This document shows positions 15,816-25,096 of a DNA stretch of 54,691 bases, piece by piece (the stretch's first letter is position 1; the number at the start of each line of letters is the position of its first letter). Source of the stretch: Crocinitomicaceae bacterium. GTDB taxonomy: Bacteria > Bacteroidota > Bacteroidia > Flavobacteriales_D > Sanyastnellaceae. The notes under the pieces were generated by a model. The model ran no database searches, was not told the DNA's origin, and saw only the letters and a list, made by a program, of their open reading frames with translations. Made by a program: the position numbers and the translations under genes. The DNA is taken from contig NZGF01000019.1 of assembly GCA_002690915.1 (NCBI GenBank), positions 1 through 54,691 of the forward strand. Direction: 5' to 3'.

Positions 15816-17756
15816 ATGTACAAACCCCGTAACGCTTTGCTCTCATTCGCAGCGTCTCCGTTAAAACAGACGCTTTCGGGGCTGCTGTTGTCGCTTTTCA
15901 TGGCGTTGGCCTGCGGCGTAATGGCCCAGACGAAAATTCCCAAACGTGCTCAACGGCAGCTAGAGGATGCCGTAGAAAAATACATGAATCGCAATCTAGA
16001 AAGTGCATTTGACTTGGTGGATTTGGCATTAGAAACCTTTCCAGCATATGCTGATGCTTGGATGCTCAAAAGCCAATTGCATGAAGGGCGATCGGAATGG
16101 CAGGACGCAGCGGAAGCATTAACTCAAGCCATAACATACAATCAATCACTGCTTCGAAAATGGCGGGAAAAACTAGCTCGGCTTCAATTTAAGGCGGGAC
16201 AGTATCAAGCCGCTTTTGAATTGATTGAAGATGCCGTAATTGAGGATTCTTTACTTGATGTATCCATTCGCTACGCCACGCAAGCAGTCGCTCAGCCCGT
16301 GGAATTGAACCTCGAGCCGCTGTTAGGGACAGTTAACAGCGAGGCTCCGGAATACTACCCAGCATTGTATGCTACCGGCGACCGGATGATTTTTACACGT
16401 CAAATTGGAGGGGATGCGCGCATGACGGGACAAGAGGATTTTTTTGAGGCGAAGCTCACCCCGGACGGTAGGTGGAATGTGTCGCGTGAACTCGCAGAGA
16501 TCAATACGCCTGGTAATGAAGGAGCTCCAACAGTGCGCGGCGATGGCCGGCAACTCATCTTCACTGCTTGTGATGGCTTGGATGGGCGATACGGAAGGCG
16601 ATCTGGTGAAGGAAGTTGTGATTTGTTTTATGCTGATTTTGATGTTTTGGAGAATCGATTTGAGCGGGAAATCAACTTGGCAGACGTTAACAGCGCTGCC
16701 TGGGAAAGCCAGCCTTCCTTGAGTTCGGATGGGCACTGGTTGTACTTTGTTCGTGCATACCGTAATCAGGAAGGTCGGGTGGTGCAGGATATTTACCAGT
16801 CCGAACGGCAAGGCGATGAAACGTGGAGCCGCCCATCAAGGCTTCCGTCTGCCATTAATACGCCTGGCCGGGAGGAAAACCCAGTTCTTCACAGTGATGG
16901 CAAAACGCTGTACTTCGCGTCAAATGGTCATGCCGGAATGGGGGGGCTGGACCTCTTCGTTTCGCGCCGGCAAACAGATGGCTCTTGGTCGCAAGCAGAA
17001 AATCTCGGGTATCCCATTAACTCGAGCGGCGATGAGAACAGTCTACAAGTTTTTCCCGATGGAACGTTGGCTCTGTTTGCCACCGATCGAGAATCACCGG
17101 GGAATTTGGATTTGTGGCAGTTTGAGCTGCCGGGACACGCCGCGGCCACATCTGTTGCGCTGTGGCGTGGTGAAGTAAGGGATGCATCGTCTTTCCGTCC
17201 TATAATGGCATCGGTTCAGGTGTTGGACAGTCTTGGGAATGCCATAGGTATGCAAACCAGCTCACCAGTTGACGGTGCGTTTACATTGACCTTCCCAGCC
17301 ACCGAACGTGTCATCTTGCAGATTGAAGAGGAGGGGTATGGTTTTTATTCGAGAACCCTTGAACCTGCTGAAGGTCAAGAACCATTTGTTTCCATAGAAT
17401 TGCAACGCCTCGAAATTGGAACGGTCCTGGTACTGAACGATGTGCGTTTTGAGCGGTCCTCAGCAGCATTGGATGCCAATTTTCAGCCGGACTTGGAACA
17501 GTTGGCGCGCGCCATGCTGGGGTCTGAACTGCGCATTCGCGTCGCTGGCCATACCGATGGAGAGGGGAATGCTGAGCGCAATCAAATCCTGAGTGAAGAG
17601 CGTGCCCTTGCCGTGGCGCGCTTCCTGGTGGCGCTTGGGATTGATGCCAACCGGATTATGACAATCGGCTACGGCCTGTCTCAGCCTATTGCCACGAACG
17701 AAACGGAGGAAGGGCGCGCACTCAACCGGCGAACTGAGATCGAAATCATCAATTAA
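15816..17756 (+). CDS. PorE-like envelope protein: TPR, PD40 propeller, CRD-like and OmpA C-terminal domains
   Basis: A 646-residue exported protein. After a signal peptide (LSGLLLSLFMALACGVMAQ) come TPR-like helices (about 45-145), PD40/WD40-like propeller repeats (about 165-430, with TPGNEGAPTVRGDGRQLIFT, ENPVLHSDGKTLYFASNGH and GLDLFVS), a carboxypeptidase-regulatory-like beta domain (about 445-525) and an OmpA-type peptidoglycan-binding domain (about 530-646, AGHTDGEGNAERNQILSEER and NRRTEIEI). This four-part order is that of PorE, which links the type IX secretion machine to peptidoglycan. Bacteroidota encode several proteins of this build, so orthology is probable rather than sure. Its 3' end overlaps the convergent TonB-dependent receptor gene by 8 bases. 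Confidence 0.8.
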   Translation: MYKPRNALLSFAASPLKQTLSGLLLSLFMALACGVMAQTKIPKRAQRQLEDAVEKYMNRNLESAFDLVDLALETFPAYADAWMLKSQLHEGRSEWQDAAEALTQAITYNQSLLRKWREKLARLQFKAGQYQAAFELIEDAVIEDSLLDVSIRYATQAVAQPVELNLEPLLGTVNSEAPEYYPALYATGDRMIFTRQIGGDARMTGQEDFFEAKLTPDGRWNVSRELAEINTPGNEGAPTVRGDGRQLIFTACDGLDGRYGRRSGEGSCDLFYADFDVLENRFEREINLADVNSAAWESQPSLSSDGHWLYFVRAYRNQEGRVVQDIYQSERQGDETWSRPSRLPSAINTPGREENPVLHSDGKTLYFASNGHAGMGGLDLFVSRRQTDGSWSQAENLGYPINSSGDENSLQVFPDGTLALFATDRESPGNLDLWQFELPGHAAATSVALWRGEVRDASSFRPIMASVQVLDSLGNAIGMQTSSPVDGAFTLTFPATERVILQIEEEGYGFYSRTLEPAEGQEPFVSIELQRLEIGTVLVLNDVRFERSSAALDANFQPDLEQLARAMLGSELRIRVAGHTDGEGNAERNQILSEERALAVARFLVALGIDANRIMTIGYGLSQPIATNETEEGRALNRRTEIEIIN

Positions 17757-19854
17757 GGCTCCATCTGAGGCTAATCCAAAGGGTGCGTGGTGGAGCAGGG
17801 TTGTAATACTTTCCGCCGAATCCATTTGTTTGTAACCAACCAGAAAATTCCGCATTCAAAGCGTTTCGAACTCCAATTTGGACTTTGTGCGATTTAAAAT
17901 CACGTTGGACATATATGTTGACACGGTGGTGTTGTTCCGCCCAGTCCTCTTTATCGTCGTGTAATTTAATTTTATCTAGCCACTGATGTTGCCAACCCAA
18001 TGTCCAATCTTTTTTCTGAAGTGTCCCTCTTGTGCCTGCCGTGTGCAATGGCGTGCCCGGTAGCGTATTTGATCTTTCCGCGGCTGATGTGAACAAAGTG
18101 AAAATGTTTTCATAAGATTCAAAGGCGTGGCGATTTAAGTTTCCCCAACCCTGAATCTCCAGGTTTAATCCGTTATTGAAGTGGTGCTTGACAGCAACGG
18201 TCAATTCTAACCCACTCATTTGAAGGCTGTCGACATTGCCCATTATGGGCTCATCGTTTGAACCTGGAATACGCGTAATTGCTTGTTTTACGCGCTGATG
18301 GTATGCCTGAGCTGTGAGCTCGATGGTTGAAGAGGGAAGGTCTTTTAACCAACGAATTCCAAATTCATAAGAATTTGCTTCTTCGGGGTTAAGGTTATAA
18401 GGTTCATAGTCCTCAGGATCAACCAATTCGAATGTCGTTGGATGGCTTCCCCCATTTCCCCATTGGGCAAACATGCGCAACCCGGGCATTAATAAATAGG
18501 AAGCCTGAATAAAAGGAAGAGGATCAAGAACAGCATACGATTCCTCATATCCGCTAAGGCTGTCTGAGGCGGTTTTTCGAGATGACCCCTCTGATTCTCT
18601 CTGCATATGTTCAAGTGCCAATTGTGCATCAAGTTGCCACCGTTGGCCAAGTTCTAACCTTCCGCCGACTGAGGCCCAATGGCTTTGGGTGAATGCAGCA
18701 ATATCGTATCTCAAATCGTCTGAATCGAGCTTATTATCTCGTTCGGTTATGTCAAACCACTCATAGCGAGCAATTACAGATTGATCAAACGTGAATTTTA
18801 CATTGCTGCCTAGGAGGTATGATTTTGCTCGCCAATACCTCAATGAGATAAATTCTTCTGATTCGTCTTTTGTGCCATTGAAAAAGCGAGAAGTCCCAAA
18901 TGGATTGTGTTTATTCGTCAATTGTCCATAAAGCCAGAATCCGTTTCGACTTGTGGTTTTGTTTACTGTTCGACTCCAACCTAACCACGTTCTGGAACGT
19001 TGTACATGCGCTTCATAATTTAGACCAGGAGCCTTGGTCGGGTCCTCGGTCGCGTCCTCCTGATTGAGTGAGCCTGGTAAACCCCAATTTGCGTCCATCC
19101 AACCGAGCCAGAGGTGGGTCTTTACATTTTGACTGGGTTCATCCAGCAAGTGCAGTTCTGCTTGGTTTTTGTGATTGTACTCCTGATCTCTATAGCCCGT
19201 CGCATCATTCCAAAAGGCACGAAAGTGAAGGAAACGATTTTCAGAATTACTGAAATTTTGAGTGTGAGAAATCCCTGATTCTTGAGCCCATTCATTCATT
19301 AAACCGAGGCCTTGACTGCGTAGTGTCGTATACCAATTTGTTGATGTTTTGGCTGAGTGAAATGTGGGGAGAGATGTTGCTAAGAGAGCTCCTCCGTAGG
19401 CATTTCCGTAAAGCGCGCCCACAGGACCTTTTACCACTTCCAGTCGTTGCAGCCATTGTGGATTCCACATTTCCAGAGGGCTGTTGCCGCTGGCATTGGT
19501 GAGCACAAAGCCATCCATGAGCATCAAAACATTGCGCACGCCGAAGGGGGACCGCAGGCCACTACTCCGCATTTGAAGCTTTCTTGACCCACCCGTACCG
19601 CGAGTCTCCATAAATACGCCAGGAATTGAATTCAAGGCGTCCTGCAAATCTGGAGAATGTCCGTTTTGTAGGGAAGCTGCGTTGAGGACCTGGACATTGG
19701 CAGCCACTTGTGCTGCGGTTGAGGGAATTCGAAGTGCAAGTACTTCAACGGGCTGGACTGCCGTTGTATCGGATGCGTTGGGCGTCTGCGCATCAATAGA
19801 CAACGGAGCGCAGAGGGATACAAGGCCAACGATCCAGACCAGTGGCCGAATCAT
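17749..19854 (-). CDS. TonB-dependent outer-membrane receptor
   Basis: A 701-residue outer-membrane importer: a signal peptide (LVWIVGLVSLCAPLSIDAQ), a plug domain (about 45-160, with QDALNSIPGVFMETRG, RSSGLRSPFGVRNVLMLMDGF and LEVVKGPVGALYG), then a 22-strand-type barrel rich in aromatic residues and ending in a typical terminal strand (PPRTLWISLRWSLN). It lacks the carboxypeptidase-like N-terminal domain of SusC proteins, so it resembles siderophore/cofactor receptors. Its start overlaps the stop of the PQQ-type dehydrogenase gene by 4 bases (ATGA). The link suggests uptake of something related to that enzyme, such as PQQ or its product; see findings. The ligand cannot be told from sequence. 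Confidence 0.9.
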   Translation of the reverse strand: MIRPLVWIVGLVSLCAPLSIDAQTPNASDTTAVQPVEVLALRIPSTAAQVAANVQVLNAASLQNGHSPDLQDALNSIPGVFMETRGTGGSRKLQMRSSGLRSPFGVRNVLMLMDGFVLTNASGNSPLEMWNPQWLQRLEVVKGPVGALYGNAYGGALLATSLPTFHSAKTSTNWYTTLRSQGLGLMNEWAQESGISHTQNFSNSENRFLHFRAFWNDATGYRDQEYNHKNQAELHLLDEPSQNVKTHLWLGWMDANWGLPGSLNQEDATEDPTKAPGLNYEAHVQRSRTWLGWSRTVNKTTSRNGFWLYGQLTNKHNPFGTSRFFNGTKDESEEFISLRYWRAKSYLLGSNVKFTFDQSVIARYEWFDITERDNKLDSDDLRYDIAAFTQSHWASVGGRLELGQRWQLDAQLALEHMQRESEGSSRKTASDSLSGYEESYAVLDPLPFIQASYLLMPGLRMFAQWGNGGSHPTTFELVDPEDYEPYNLNPEEANSYEFGIRWLKDLPSSTIELTAQAYHQRVKQAITRIPGSNDEPIMGNVDSLQMSGLELTVAVKHHFNNGLNLEIQGWGNLNRHAFESYENIFTLFTSAAERSNTLPGTPLHTAGTRGTLQKKDWTLGWQHQWLDKIKLHDDKEDWAEQHHRVNIYVQRDFKSHKVQIGVRNALNAEFSGWLQTNGFGGKYYNPAPPRTLWISLRWSLN

Positions 19855-21251
19855 TCGGTGCGGACAACTTGGAAGGTTGCCGTTCGGGTACCTTGCGCGT
19901 GGGTCAAGGCGATAAAGTATGATCCGCTAGACCATCCCTTTGTATCGAGCGTCAATTGGCGGTTGTTGACCTGCCCTTGGGCCACGGATTCACCCGTGAA
20001 GGCATATACCGTGTATTTCACATCGCGGAGTTCGTGCTCCCACTCGAATTGAATGCGATCGCTGCACGGATTGGGAAACGCCATGGGCTTTAAATCACTC
20101 GGTCGTTCCGCTACCGAAGATGCAAAGGCCTCATTCCGAAATTCTTTAATGATGTTCGGTCCACTTCCCGGGTAGGAAGGTCCATTGAAAGCAACGTACA
20201 CTGAACCGGTATAAGGATTGACGGCGATGTCTCGTATGCGTTGGTTAAAGCTTGAAAAATACTGGTCTTCGCTGGTGACGTCGAATCCGTTATCCGTCAA
20301 GTGCAGAACGCTTAAACGTTCGTATTGACCTCCTAATCCGCCTAGCACGGAAAGCAAAACGCTATGTTGCCATTCAGGTATCGCTTCGTGGTTGTAGTAT
20401 TCGATGCCGTTTACGGCAATGCAAGGGGTCCATGCCTTGAGTGGTTCAACCACATTGTTTTCTTCGCAAAAATCCAATTCCGCTGACGTATTGCAAAACC
20501 CTTCAACTTGCGGCCAACCGTAATTTCCACCAGCCTCGATGATGTTGAACTCATCGTCGGAATTCTGCCCATGTTCGCTGGCATATACGATGCCATTCGG
20601 ACCCAATGCCAATCCTTGGCTGTTGCGGTTTCCTAGGGTATAGATGTAAGAATCTGGGAAAGGATTATCTGCCGGAATGCTTCCGTCCAAGTTCAAACGC
20701 AAGGTCTTGCCTTGCAGGGAGTTCATGGATTGCGCGAGTCCCGATGATCCCACATCACCCGCGGTCATCAGCAACGTATTATCTGGCAAGACCAAGAGTC
20801 GGCTGCCGTTATGAATTCCACCGGCATCGAGCGTAAGTAAGTACTGCTCGTTGACCAATTCAGTTCCATTCCAATCAAAAACACTGAGGTATTCTTGGCC
20901 GTTCCATGAACTTCCTGAGCAGTACACTACATACACTTTAGGGGTTGTTTCCCATTCGGGGTGCATCGCCATGCCCAACATTCCAGGTTCACCGTTACCA
21001 CCGTTCATGACGTTTTTCTCAAGAACCGTGGTGTAGTCTCCGGTCGCAGGGTCGATCCGCAGGACTTCGCCTTTCCGTGAGGTCATCCAGAGGTGATCAT
21101 CCGGTCCCCAAAGGATTTCCCATGGAATTTGCATGCCGGTTACCAAGTCGTATTCGGTCAAGGTCGTGTTTCCGATTTCCCAAGTTGTTTGCCCTGTTGC
21201 AGCTAAGGAGGCCAAACTGAACACGCCAAGAAGTGCAGATTTCAAATTCAT
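19851..21251 (-). CDS. Secreted PQQ-dependent sugar dehydrogenase (GSDH family) with T9SS sorting domain
   Basis: A soluble-glucose-dehydrogenase-type six-bladed propeller that, in characterised relatives, oxidises aldoses or related sugars with PQQ and calcium. The 466-residue protein has a signal peptide (SALLGVFSLASLAATGQ) and the conserved active-site blocks: GGIHNGSRL with the likely catalytic His, GNRNSQGLALGPNG with the conserved Arg, and ASEHGQNSDDEFN. The last 75 residues form a sorting domain (FPNPCSDRIQFEWEHE ... GSYFIALTHAQGTR), so it should be exported by T9SS. It heads a two-gene unit with a TonB-dependent receptor. Substrate is inferred only at class level, and cofactor use has not been shown here. 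Confidence 0.88.
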   Translation of the reverse strand: MNLKSALLGVFSLASLAATGQTTWEIGNTTLTEYDLVTGMQIPWEILWGPDDHLWMTSRKGEVLRIDPATGDYTTVLEKNVMNGGNGEPGMLGMAMHPEWETTPKVYVVYCSGSSWNGQEYLSVFDWNGTELVNEQYLLTLDAGGIHNGSRLLVLPDNTLLMTAGDVGSSGLAQSMNSLQGKTLRLNLDGSIPADNPFPDSYIYTLGNRNSQGLALGPNGIVYASEHGQNSDDEFNIIEAGGNYGWPQVEGFCNTSAELDFCEENNVVEPLKAWTPCIAVNGIEYYNHEAIPEWQHSVLLSVLGGLGGQYERLSVLHLTDNGFDVTSEDQYFSSFNQRIRDIAVNPYTGSVYVAFNGPSYPGSGPNIIKEFRNEAFASSVAERPSDLKPMAFPNPCSDRIQFEWEHELRDVKYTVYAFTGESVAQGQVNNRQLTLDTKGWSSGSYFIALTHAQGTRTATFQVVRTE

Positions 21252-21254
21252 GAC

Positions 21255-21263
21255 CGAAATTTA
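21255..21263 (-). promoter_or_regulatory. Putative -7-like box before the PQQ-type dehydrogenase
   Basis: TAAATTTCG on the minus strand, then GTC, then the ATG at 21251. It has one more base than the consensus between TA and TTCG. Confidence 0.35.
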
Positions 21264-21281
21264 AGGCATAAACAGATTGTT

Positions 21282-21818
21282 ATGATTGCACCTTTTCTGC
21301 GCGCCGTTGCCCTTTCGTTTTATTTGTGGAGCGGGTCATTGACTCATTCTTTTGTTTATGGCCAGGCTCCAGATTGGATGTTTGCCCTTGAGGGTACTTA
21401 TGTTGGTCGGTTTGAATTGCTAGAGGGAAGCGGGGAAGCCATGCAAACCATGGATGCGCGATTGGATGGTAAGCGCAGTGGAGTTGAAGATGGCTTTGTT
21501 CTTCAATTCGCAAGGGAGTCGGAAGATGGGATTGTCAAAGAGGCGCAAATGTGGTCGTGGAATGCCTCAGAAGGGGTCTTGGATGTGACTGCCATTCAAG
21601 ACATGCACCGTGATGAAAGCAGGTGGTTTGCAGCACCCAAAGGCCCGGCCGTTATCCTAACTCGAGGGGGAACAGTTGCTGGTGCAGCAGCCATTGAGCG
21701 ACTGCGGCTGGAACGGCTTCCAGGTCAATTGCGTTTGACTAAGCAGTACAACCTCGGAGACGGGGAGTGGACTTTGCAGTGGCGCTACATTCTCGACGAT
21801 TATGTGGCGGAGGATTGA
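21282..21818 (+). CDS. Exported protein of unknown function
   Basis: A 178-residue protein not recognised as a named family. A signal peptide (FLRAVALSFYLWSGSLTHSFVYGQ) is followed by a predicted mostly beta domain with alternating charged/hydrophobic strands, including GTYVGRFELLEGSGEAMQ and WTLQWRYILDD near the end. The pattern would fit a small lipocalin-like or calycin barrel, but no diagnostic motif is present. It is divergent from the PQQ-type dehydrogenase (30 bases between starts) and convergent with the amylase gene (2 bases between stops). It may be related to either by position only. Confidence 0.7.
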   Translation: MIAPFLRAVALSFYLWSGSLTHSFVYGQAPDWMFALEGTYVGRFELLEGSGEAMQTMDARLDGKRSGVEDGFVLQFARESEDGIVKEAQMWSWNASEGVLDVTAIQDMHRDESRWFAAPKGPAVILTRGGTVAGAAAIERLRLERLPGQLRLTKQYNLGDGEWTLQWRYILDDYVAED

Positions 21819-21820
21819 CG

Positions 21821-24229
21821 TTAATCTCGCCCCGATTTCTGCACCATTGGGGGGACATCAAACGCTGCTACTCCCCATGGCTTGACGGCACATGTGCCTG
21901 ATTCCTTCGTATCCAGTGCACCCACCAATGGCCGAAGAGGCACTCCGTTGTCGACTGAAAGGTTAAAGGGCTGTCCTGTGGTGTTGAAGAGCACCCACGT
22001 GTTTTCATTTAAGTAGCTACGTTGAATTGCTAAGAGGCCAGGCGCCAATTCTTCGTACGATGTCTGGCCATAAATCATGCTCATTCTTCCTTTCCGGAGT
22101 GCAATCCAATTTTTTGTCCATTGATGCATCCATTTCTCCTGCTCATTCCAGCCTGAGAAGCGCATCATGCGCCGGTTGTCGGGGTCATTACCACCTACAT
22201 CGGCAATTTCATCGCCGTAATAAATGCATGGAATTCCCGGGCTGGACATTAAAAAGGCCATGAGCCAGCTCATCTTCCTATACCCAATGTTTTCAACGTG
22301 CTGAATCTCGCGCGTCCATCCTGCGAATTTGGTGTCCTCTGACGGATTCAAGGCTCCGTCAGCCAATGATGTAAAACGAGGGCGGTCTTGATTGCCTGTG
22401 ATGTTGCCCATAAGGTGGTGTGCACCGTAAGTATCCAAGCTTTGGTTGGCAATCGCAATCAATGCGGATAAGTTGGCCGTGTCTGCCGTGAACGCAGCCA
22501 CCAGTGCGTCATACAAGTTGAAGTCAAACTGGGCATCGAGCATTCCATTGGAGAGGTAGCTGCGAATCAATTCGGGAGCGCCATATGTTTCTCCGATCTG
22601 GAACATCGGTTGGTGTTGGTTGGCGCGTACTTTCTGCGTCAAGGTCCTCCAAAATACCTCTGGAATGTGCTTTGTCGCGTCATGCCGGAAACCGTCGATA
22701 TCGGTGTTTTTGACCCACCACACAGCGCTGTCAGTCATGGTTTCGTATACCTTCGGCCTTTCCAAATCCAAGGTGGGCATGAAGGTATCGAACCACGTTG
22801 TCAAACGCTGTTCGTCCCAAAGTTGCGTGTTCAATGAACTATCGGGCAGGTAGAGGTTGGTGACCCAGTCAGGGTGTTCTTGGTAAACGGGGTGCTCTTC
22901 GTGCACGTGATTGGCGACGTAATCCACCAAGATGTTTTGTCCTCTGTCGTGAATGGCATCTACAAGGGCGTTGAATTCTTCGATTGAACCGAACCTTCTG
23001 TCCGTGCCGGTCGAGGCGATGGGCCAGTATCCGTGGTAACTGCTGAATTTACTTGTCACCTCGGTATTGGGGTCGGACCAATACCCCCAAGCACCGTCTG
23101 GATTGGGGGTAATCGGACTGACCCAGATGGTGTTGGCACCGAGGTCATCGATGTAATCGAGTGATGATTCGATGCCCGCAAAGTCTCCGCCGTAATGGTT
23201 GGCTTCCGGACGAATGCCCGCATCTTCGCACGCCCAATCGTTCGCAGGATTGCCGTTTTTAAATCGATCAACCATCAAGAAATACATGATCATGGCGTGC
23301 CAGTCGTGCCGATTGAGTTGGCTTGTTTGCGTGATGGGTTCGCCTGTTTGCAAGGGGATGAGCTGCTCCTGACTCTTGTTGGATTCGGTCGTCGTCCAAA
23401 TGCGTACAAAGGAACGCTCTTCGCCTCGCGCTGCCGGAGGGATGTTCAACAAGAAAAGCCCGGTTGAATCTGTTGTTCCGAATGCATAAATCTCATTGTT
23501 CCACCAAGCGTATACGCGGGCATTCGGTTGGGTGCGTACCATGAATCCGGAATCTCGCTGCACGGGTTCCTTCGCTATGCTCGGGATGTATTCGACGTCC
23601 ATTGCTAGCGGTGGTTCAGCGGATCCCACCAGAAGCATGGAATTGAATCCGCCAAAACCATTTGGAAGGCGTTTTACGTGTCCTGGGTCGGGTTGTTCGA
23701 TGCCATCGATAACAAATTGGTACAGGTGCGTTCCTTTGTCGAGCATCACATTCGCTTTATGGTATCCCGTGCTCCAGTCCATTTCGAGGGGGTTGGCTTG
23801 CCAGTTAGTGAAGCTCCCAATAACCTGAACCGATGCATCCGGCATACTCGATTTCAGCATCAGTTCTATGGATTCTTTGGTCGTCTTGAACACTGGCACC
23901 TCTGCATGTCTTCCTCTTGACCACAACTGCAAATAGCCTACTTGCCTCCGAGGTTGTTTGACCAATAGTACCACCTGGTCTTCACCGATTTGGTTGATGC
24001 TTAGCATCGAACCGTCCTCCCACTTTACGGAATCAATTGGAGACAATGTGCTTGCGAAATCACTCAAATACACCATCGTCGTATCTGCGCTCATTTGAAT
24101 GGGGGCAAAAGGCCGTTCTGTCGGGTTCGTGAGTGGCGCGTTGTTACAACCTAGCCAAAGCGCGCTGGTTAAGGCAGCAAAAAGCCACGCTGAGGCATGG
24201 CTTTTAGAAGGGGTATAGTATCGATTCAT
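21821..24229 (-). CDS. Lipoprotein alpha-amylase family glycosidase (GH13)
   Basis: An 802-residue GH13 enzyme that should cut alpha-1,4-glucans or maltodextrins in the periplasm or on the outer membrane. The N-terminus has a lipobox-like ALWLGCNN (mature Cys about 28). A CBM48-like beta module follows (about 120-195, VIGSFTNWQANPLEM), then the TIM barrel from about 310. Region I is DYVANH, region II GFRHD (nucleophile D517), region III FQIGETYG (acid/base E547). Region IV is GNQD (D615), where most GH13 enzymes have NHD, so the usual His is replaced by Gln. A C-terminal beta domain completes it. It is the last gene of the SusCD operon, in the place of SusA-type neopullulanases. Confidence 0.93.
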   Translation of the reverse strand: MNRYYTPSKSHASAWLFAALTSALWLGCNNAPLTNPTERPFAPIQMSADTTMVYLSDFASTLSPIDSVKWEDGSMLSINQIGEDQVVLLVKQPRRQVGYLQLWSRGRHAEVPVFKTTKESIELMLKSSMPDASVQVIGSFTNWQANPLEMDWSTGYHKANVMLDKGTHLYQFVIDGIEQPDPGHVKRLPNGFGGFNSMLLVGSAEPPLAMDVEYIPSIAKEPVQRDSGFMVRTQPNARVYAWWNNEIYAFGTTDSTGLFLLNIPPAARGEERSFVRIWTTTESNKSQEQLIPLQTGEPITQTSQLNRHDWHAMIMYFLMVDRFKNGNPANDWACEDAGIRPEANHYGGDFAGIESSLDYIDDLGANTIWVSPITPNPDGAWGYWSDPNTEVTSKFSSYHGYWPIASTGTDRRFGSIEEFNALVDAIHDRGQNILVDYVANHVHEEHPVYQEHPDWVTNLYLPDSSLNTQLWDEQRLTTWFDTFMPTLDLERPKVYETMTDSAVWWVKNTDIDGFRHDATKHIPEVFWRTLTQKVRANQHQPMFQIGETYGAPELIRSYLSNGMLDAQFDFNLYDALVAAFTADTANLSALIAIANQSLDTYGAHHLMGNITGNQDRPRFTSLADGALNPSEDTKFAGWTREIQHVENIGYRKMSWLMAFLMSSPGIPCIYYGDEIADVGGNDPDNRRMMRFSGWNEQEKWMHQWTKNWIALRKGRMSMIYGQTSYEELAPGLLAIQRSYLNENTWVLFNTTGQPFNLSVDNGVPLRPLVGALDTKESGTCAVKPWGVAAFDVPPMVQKSGRD

Positions 24230-24244
24230 GAGGCGATAGGAAGC

Positions 24245-25096
24245 TCATTCGCAATCTAACAACGAGATGATTTCAAAGGGCGGTGGGCCGGGCGGATAGG
24301 TAAATCCTTGCCGTACGACGTAAAACCAAATTTCGCTCAGCGATTCGCCTTCATTGAGGACGCTGGCGAAGAGGTCTTCCGGGATTTTGGTTGTTCTGAA
24401 TTTGCCTTCACCAATTGAGGTTAACTTCAATTCAGGGTAGGCAAAAACATCGGCTTCTGGCGCGTACTCGTAACTCGTGAATGCATCGACCTTGCCCAAA
24501 AGGTAGATGTAACATTCGTCGTCTCCCATGTTCTGCAACCCTTCATAAAGCACTTCTTTTGTGTTGTCATACGTAATGGACAAGAAGTCATTGGGCTCTC
24601 GTAATTCAGGGAATACGCAGATGCGGGCGGCGCACAGTTGAGGGATGATGTCTACGTGGATGTCCTCCGACTTGGCTTCAAAGTTGAATCCATCGACGGC
24701 GTTACCATTTTTGAGCTTCGCCAGGCATGAAATGCCGCGGGAGAATAATTGCGGCCCGTCGACGCCATAGTATTCCGTTGGGACGAAGGTCATAGAATAC
24801 AATTTTGGCCCAACTTTTGTCAATTCTTGGTGGTCTGCGCTGTTGTCCCAATCTCCGTTGCCGGCTGCAGGTCCAGATGGGTCCCAGGTCCATAGGTAAA
24901 CTGACGTGTCAGGAAAAGCGTCCAGAATTGCAGAGAGGCCATTGTTTTGAATGCCGTCTTCACTCTGGTTCATGTCGATGAACAACGTCAATTCGGAATT
25001 AGCATCGGTTGGAGACGGAAGAACGTACGCTTTTTGAGCATGAGCCGTTGCATGCGCGCAGGCAATGGTGAGCAGAGAAAATAAGATCTTCTTCAT
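24245..25096 (-). CDS. Exported protein of the SusCD operon, unknown family (possible SusE/F-like glycan binder)
   Basis: A 283-residue protein with a signal peptide (KILFSLLTIACAHATAHAQ) and no lipobox. The body looks beta-rich, with two similar-looking stretches: one with LTLFIDMNQSEDG and SVYLWTWDPSGP, and a second with FLSITYDNTKEVLYEGLQNMG and CYIYLLGKVDAF. Such tandem Ig-like/CBM modules with YLWTW-type strands occur in surface proteins that bind starch at the SusE/SusF position. The gene lies between a DUF5004-like lipoprotein and the GH13 lipoprotein and starts within the preceding stop codon (TGATG). A glycan-binding role is inferred from position and strand pattern, not from a recognised domain. 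Confidence 0.6.
   Translation of the reverse strand: MKKILFSLLTIACAHATAHAQKAYVLPSPTDANSELTLFIDMNQSEDGIQNNGLSAILDAFPDTSVYLWTWDPSGPAAGNGDWDNSADHQELTKVGPKLYSMTFVPTEYYGVDGPQLFSRGISCLAKLKNGNAVDGFNFEAKSEDIHVDIIPQLCAARICVFPELREPNDFLSITYDNTKEVLYEGLQNMGDDECYIYLLGKVDAFTSYEYAPEADVFAYPELKLTSIGEGKFRTTKIPEDLFASVLNEGESLSEIWFYVVRQGFTYPPGPPPFEIISLLDCE

Noticed and set aside
15783..15846. Longer N-termini for the phosphoesterase and PorE-like genes, which would overlap each other
   Set aside because: The extra residues are not typical of either family, and the preferred ATGs fit the signal peptide, the motif start and the promoter box.
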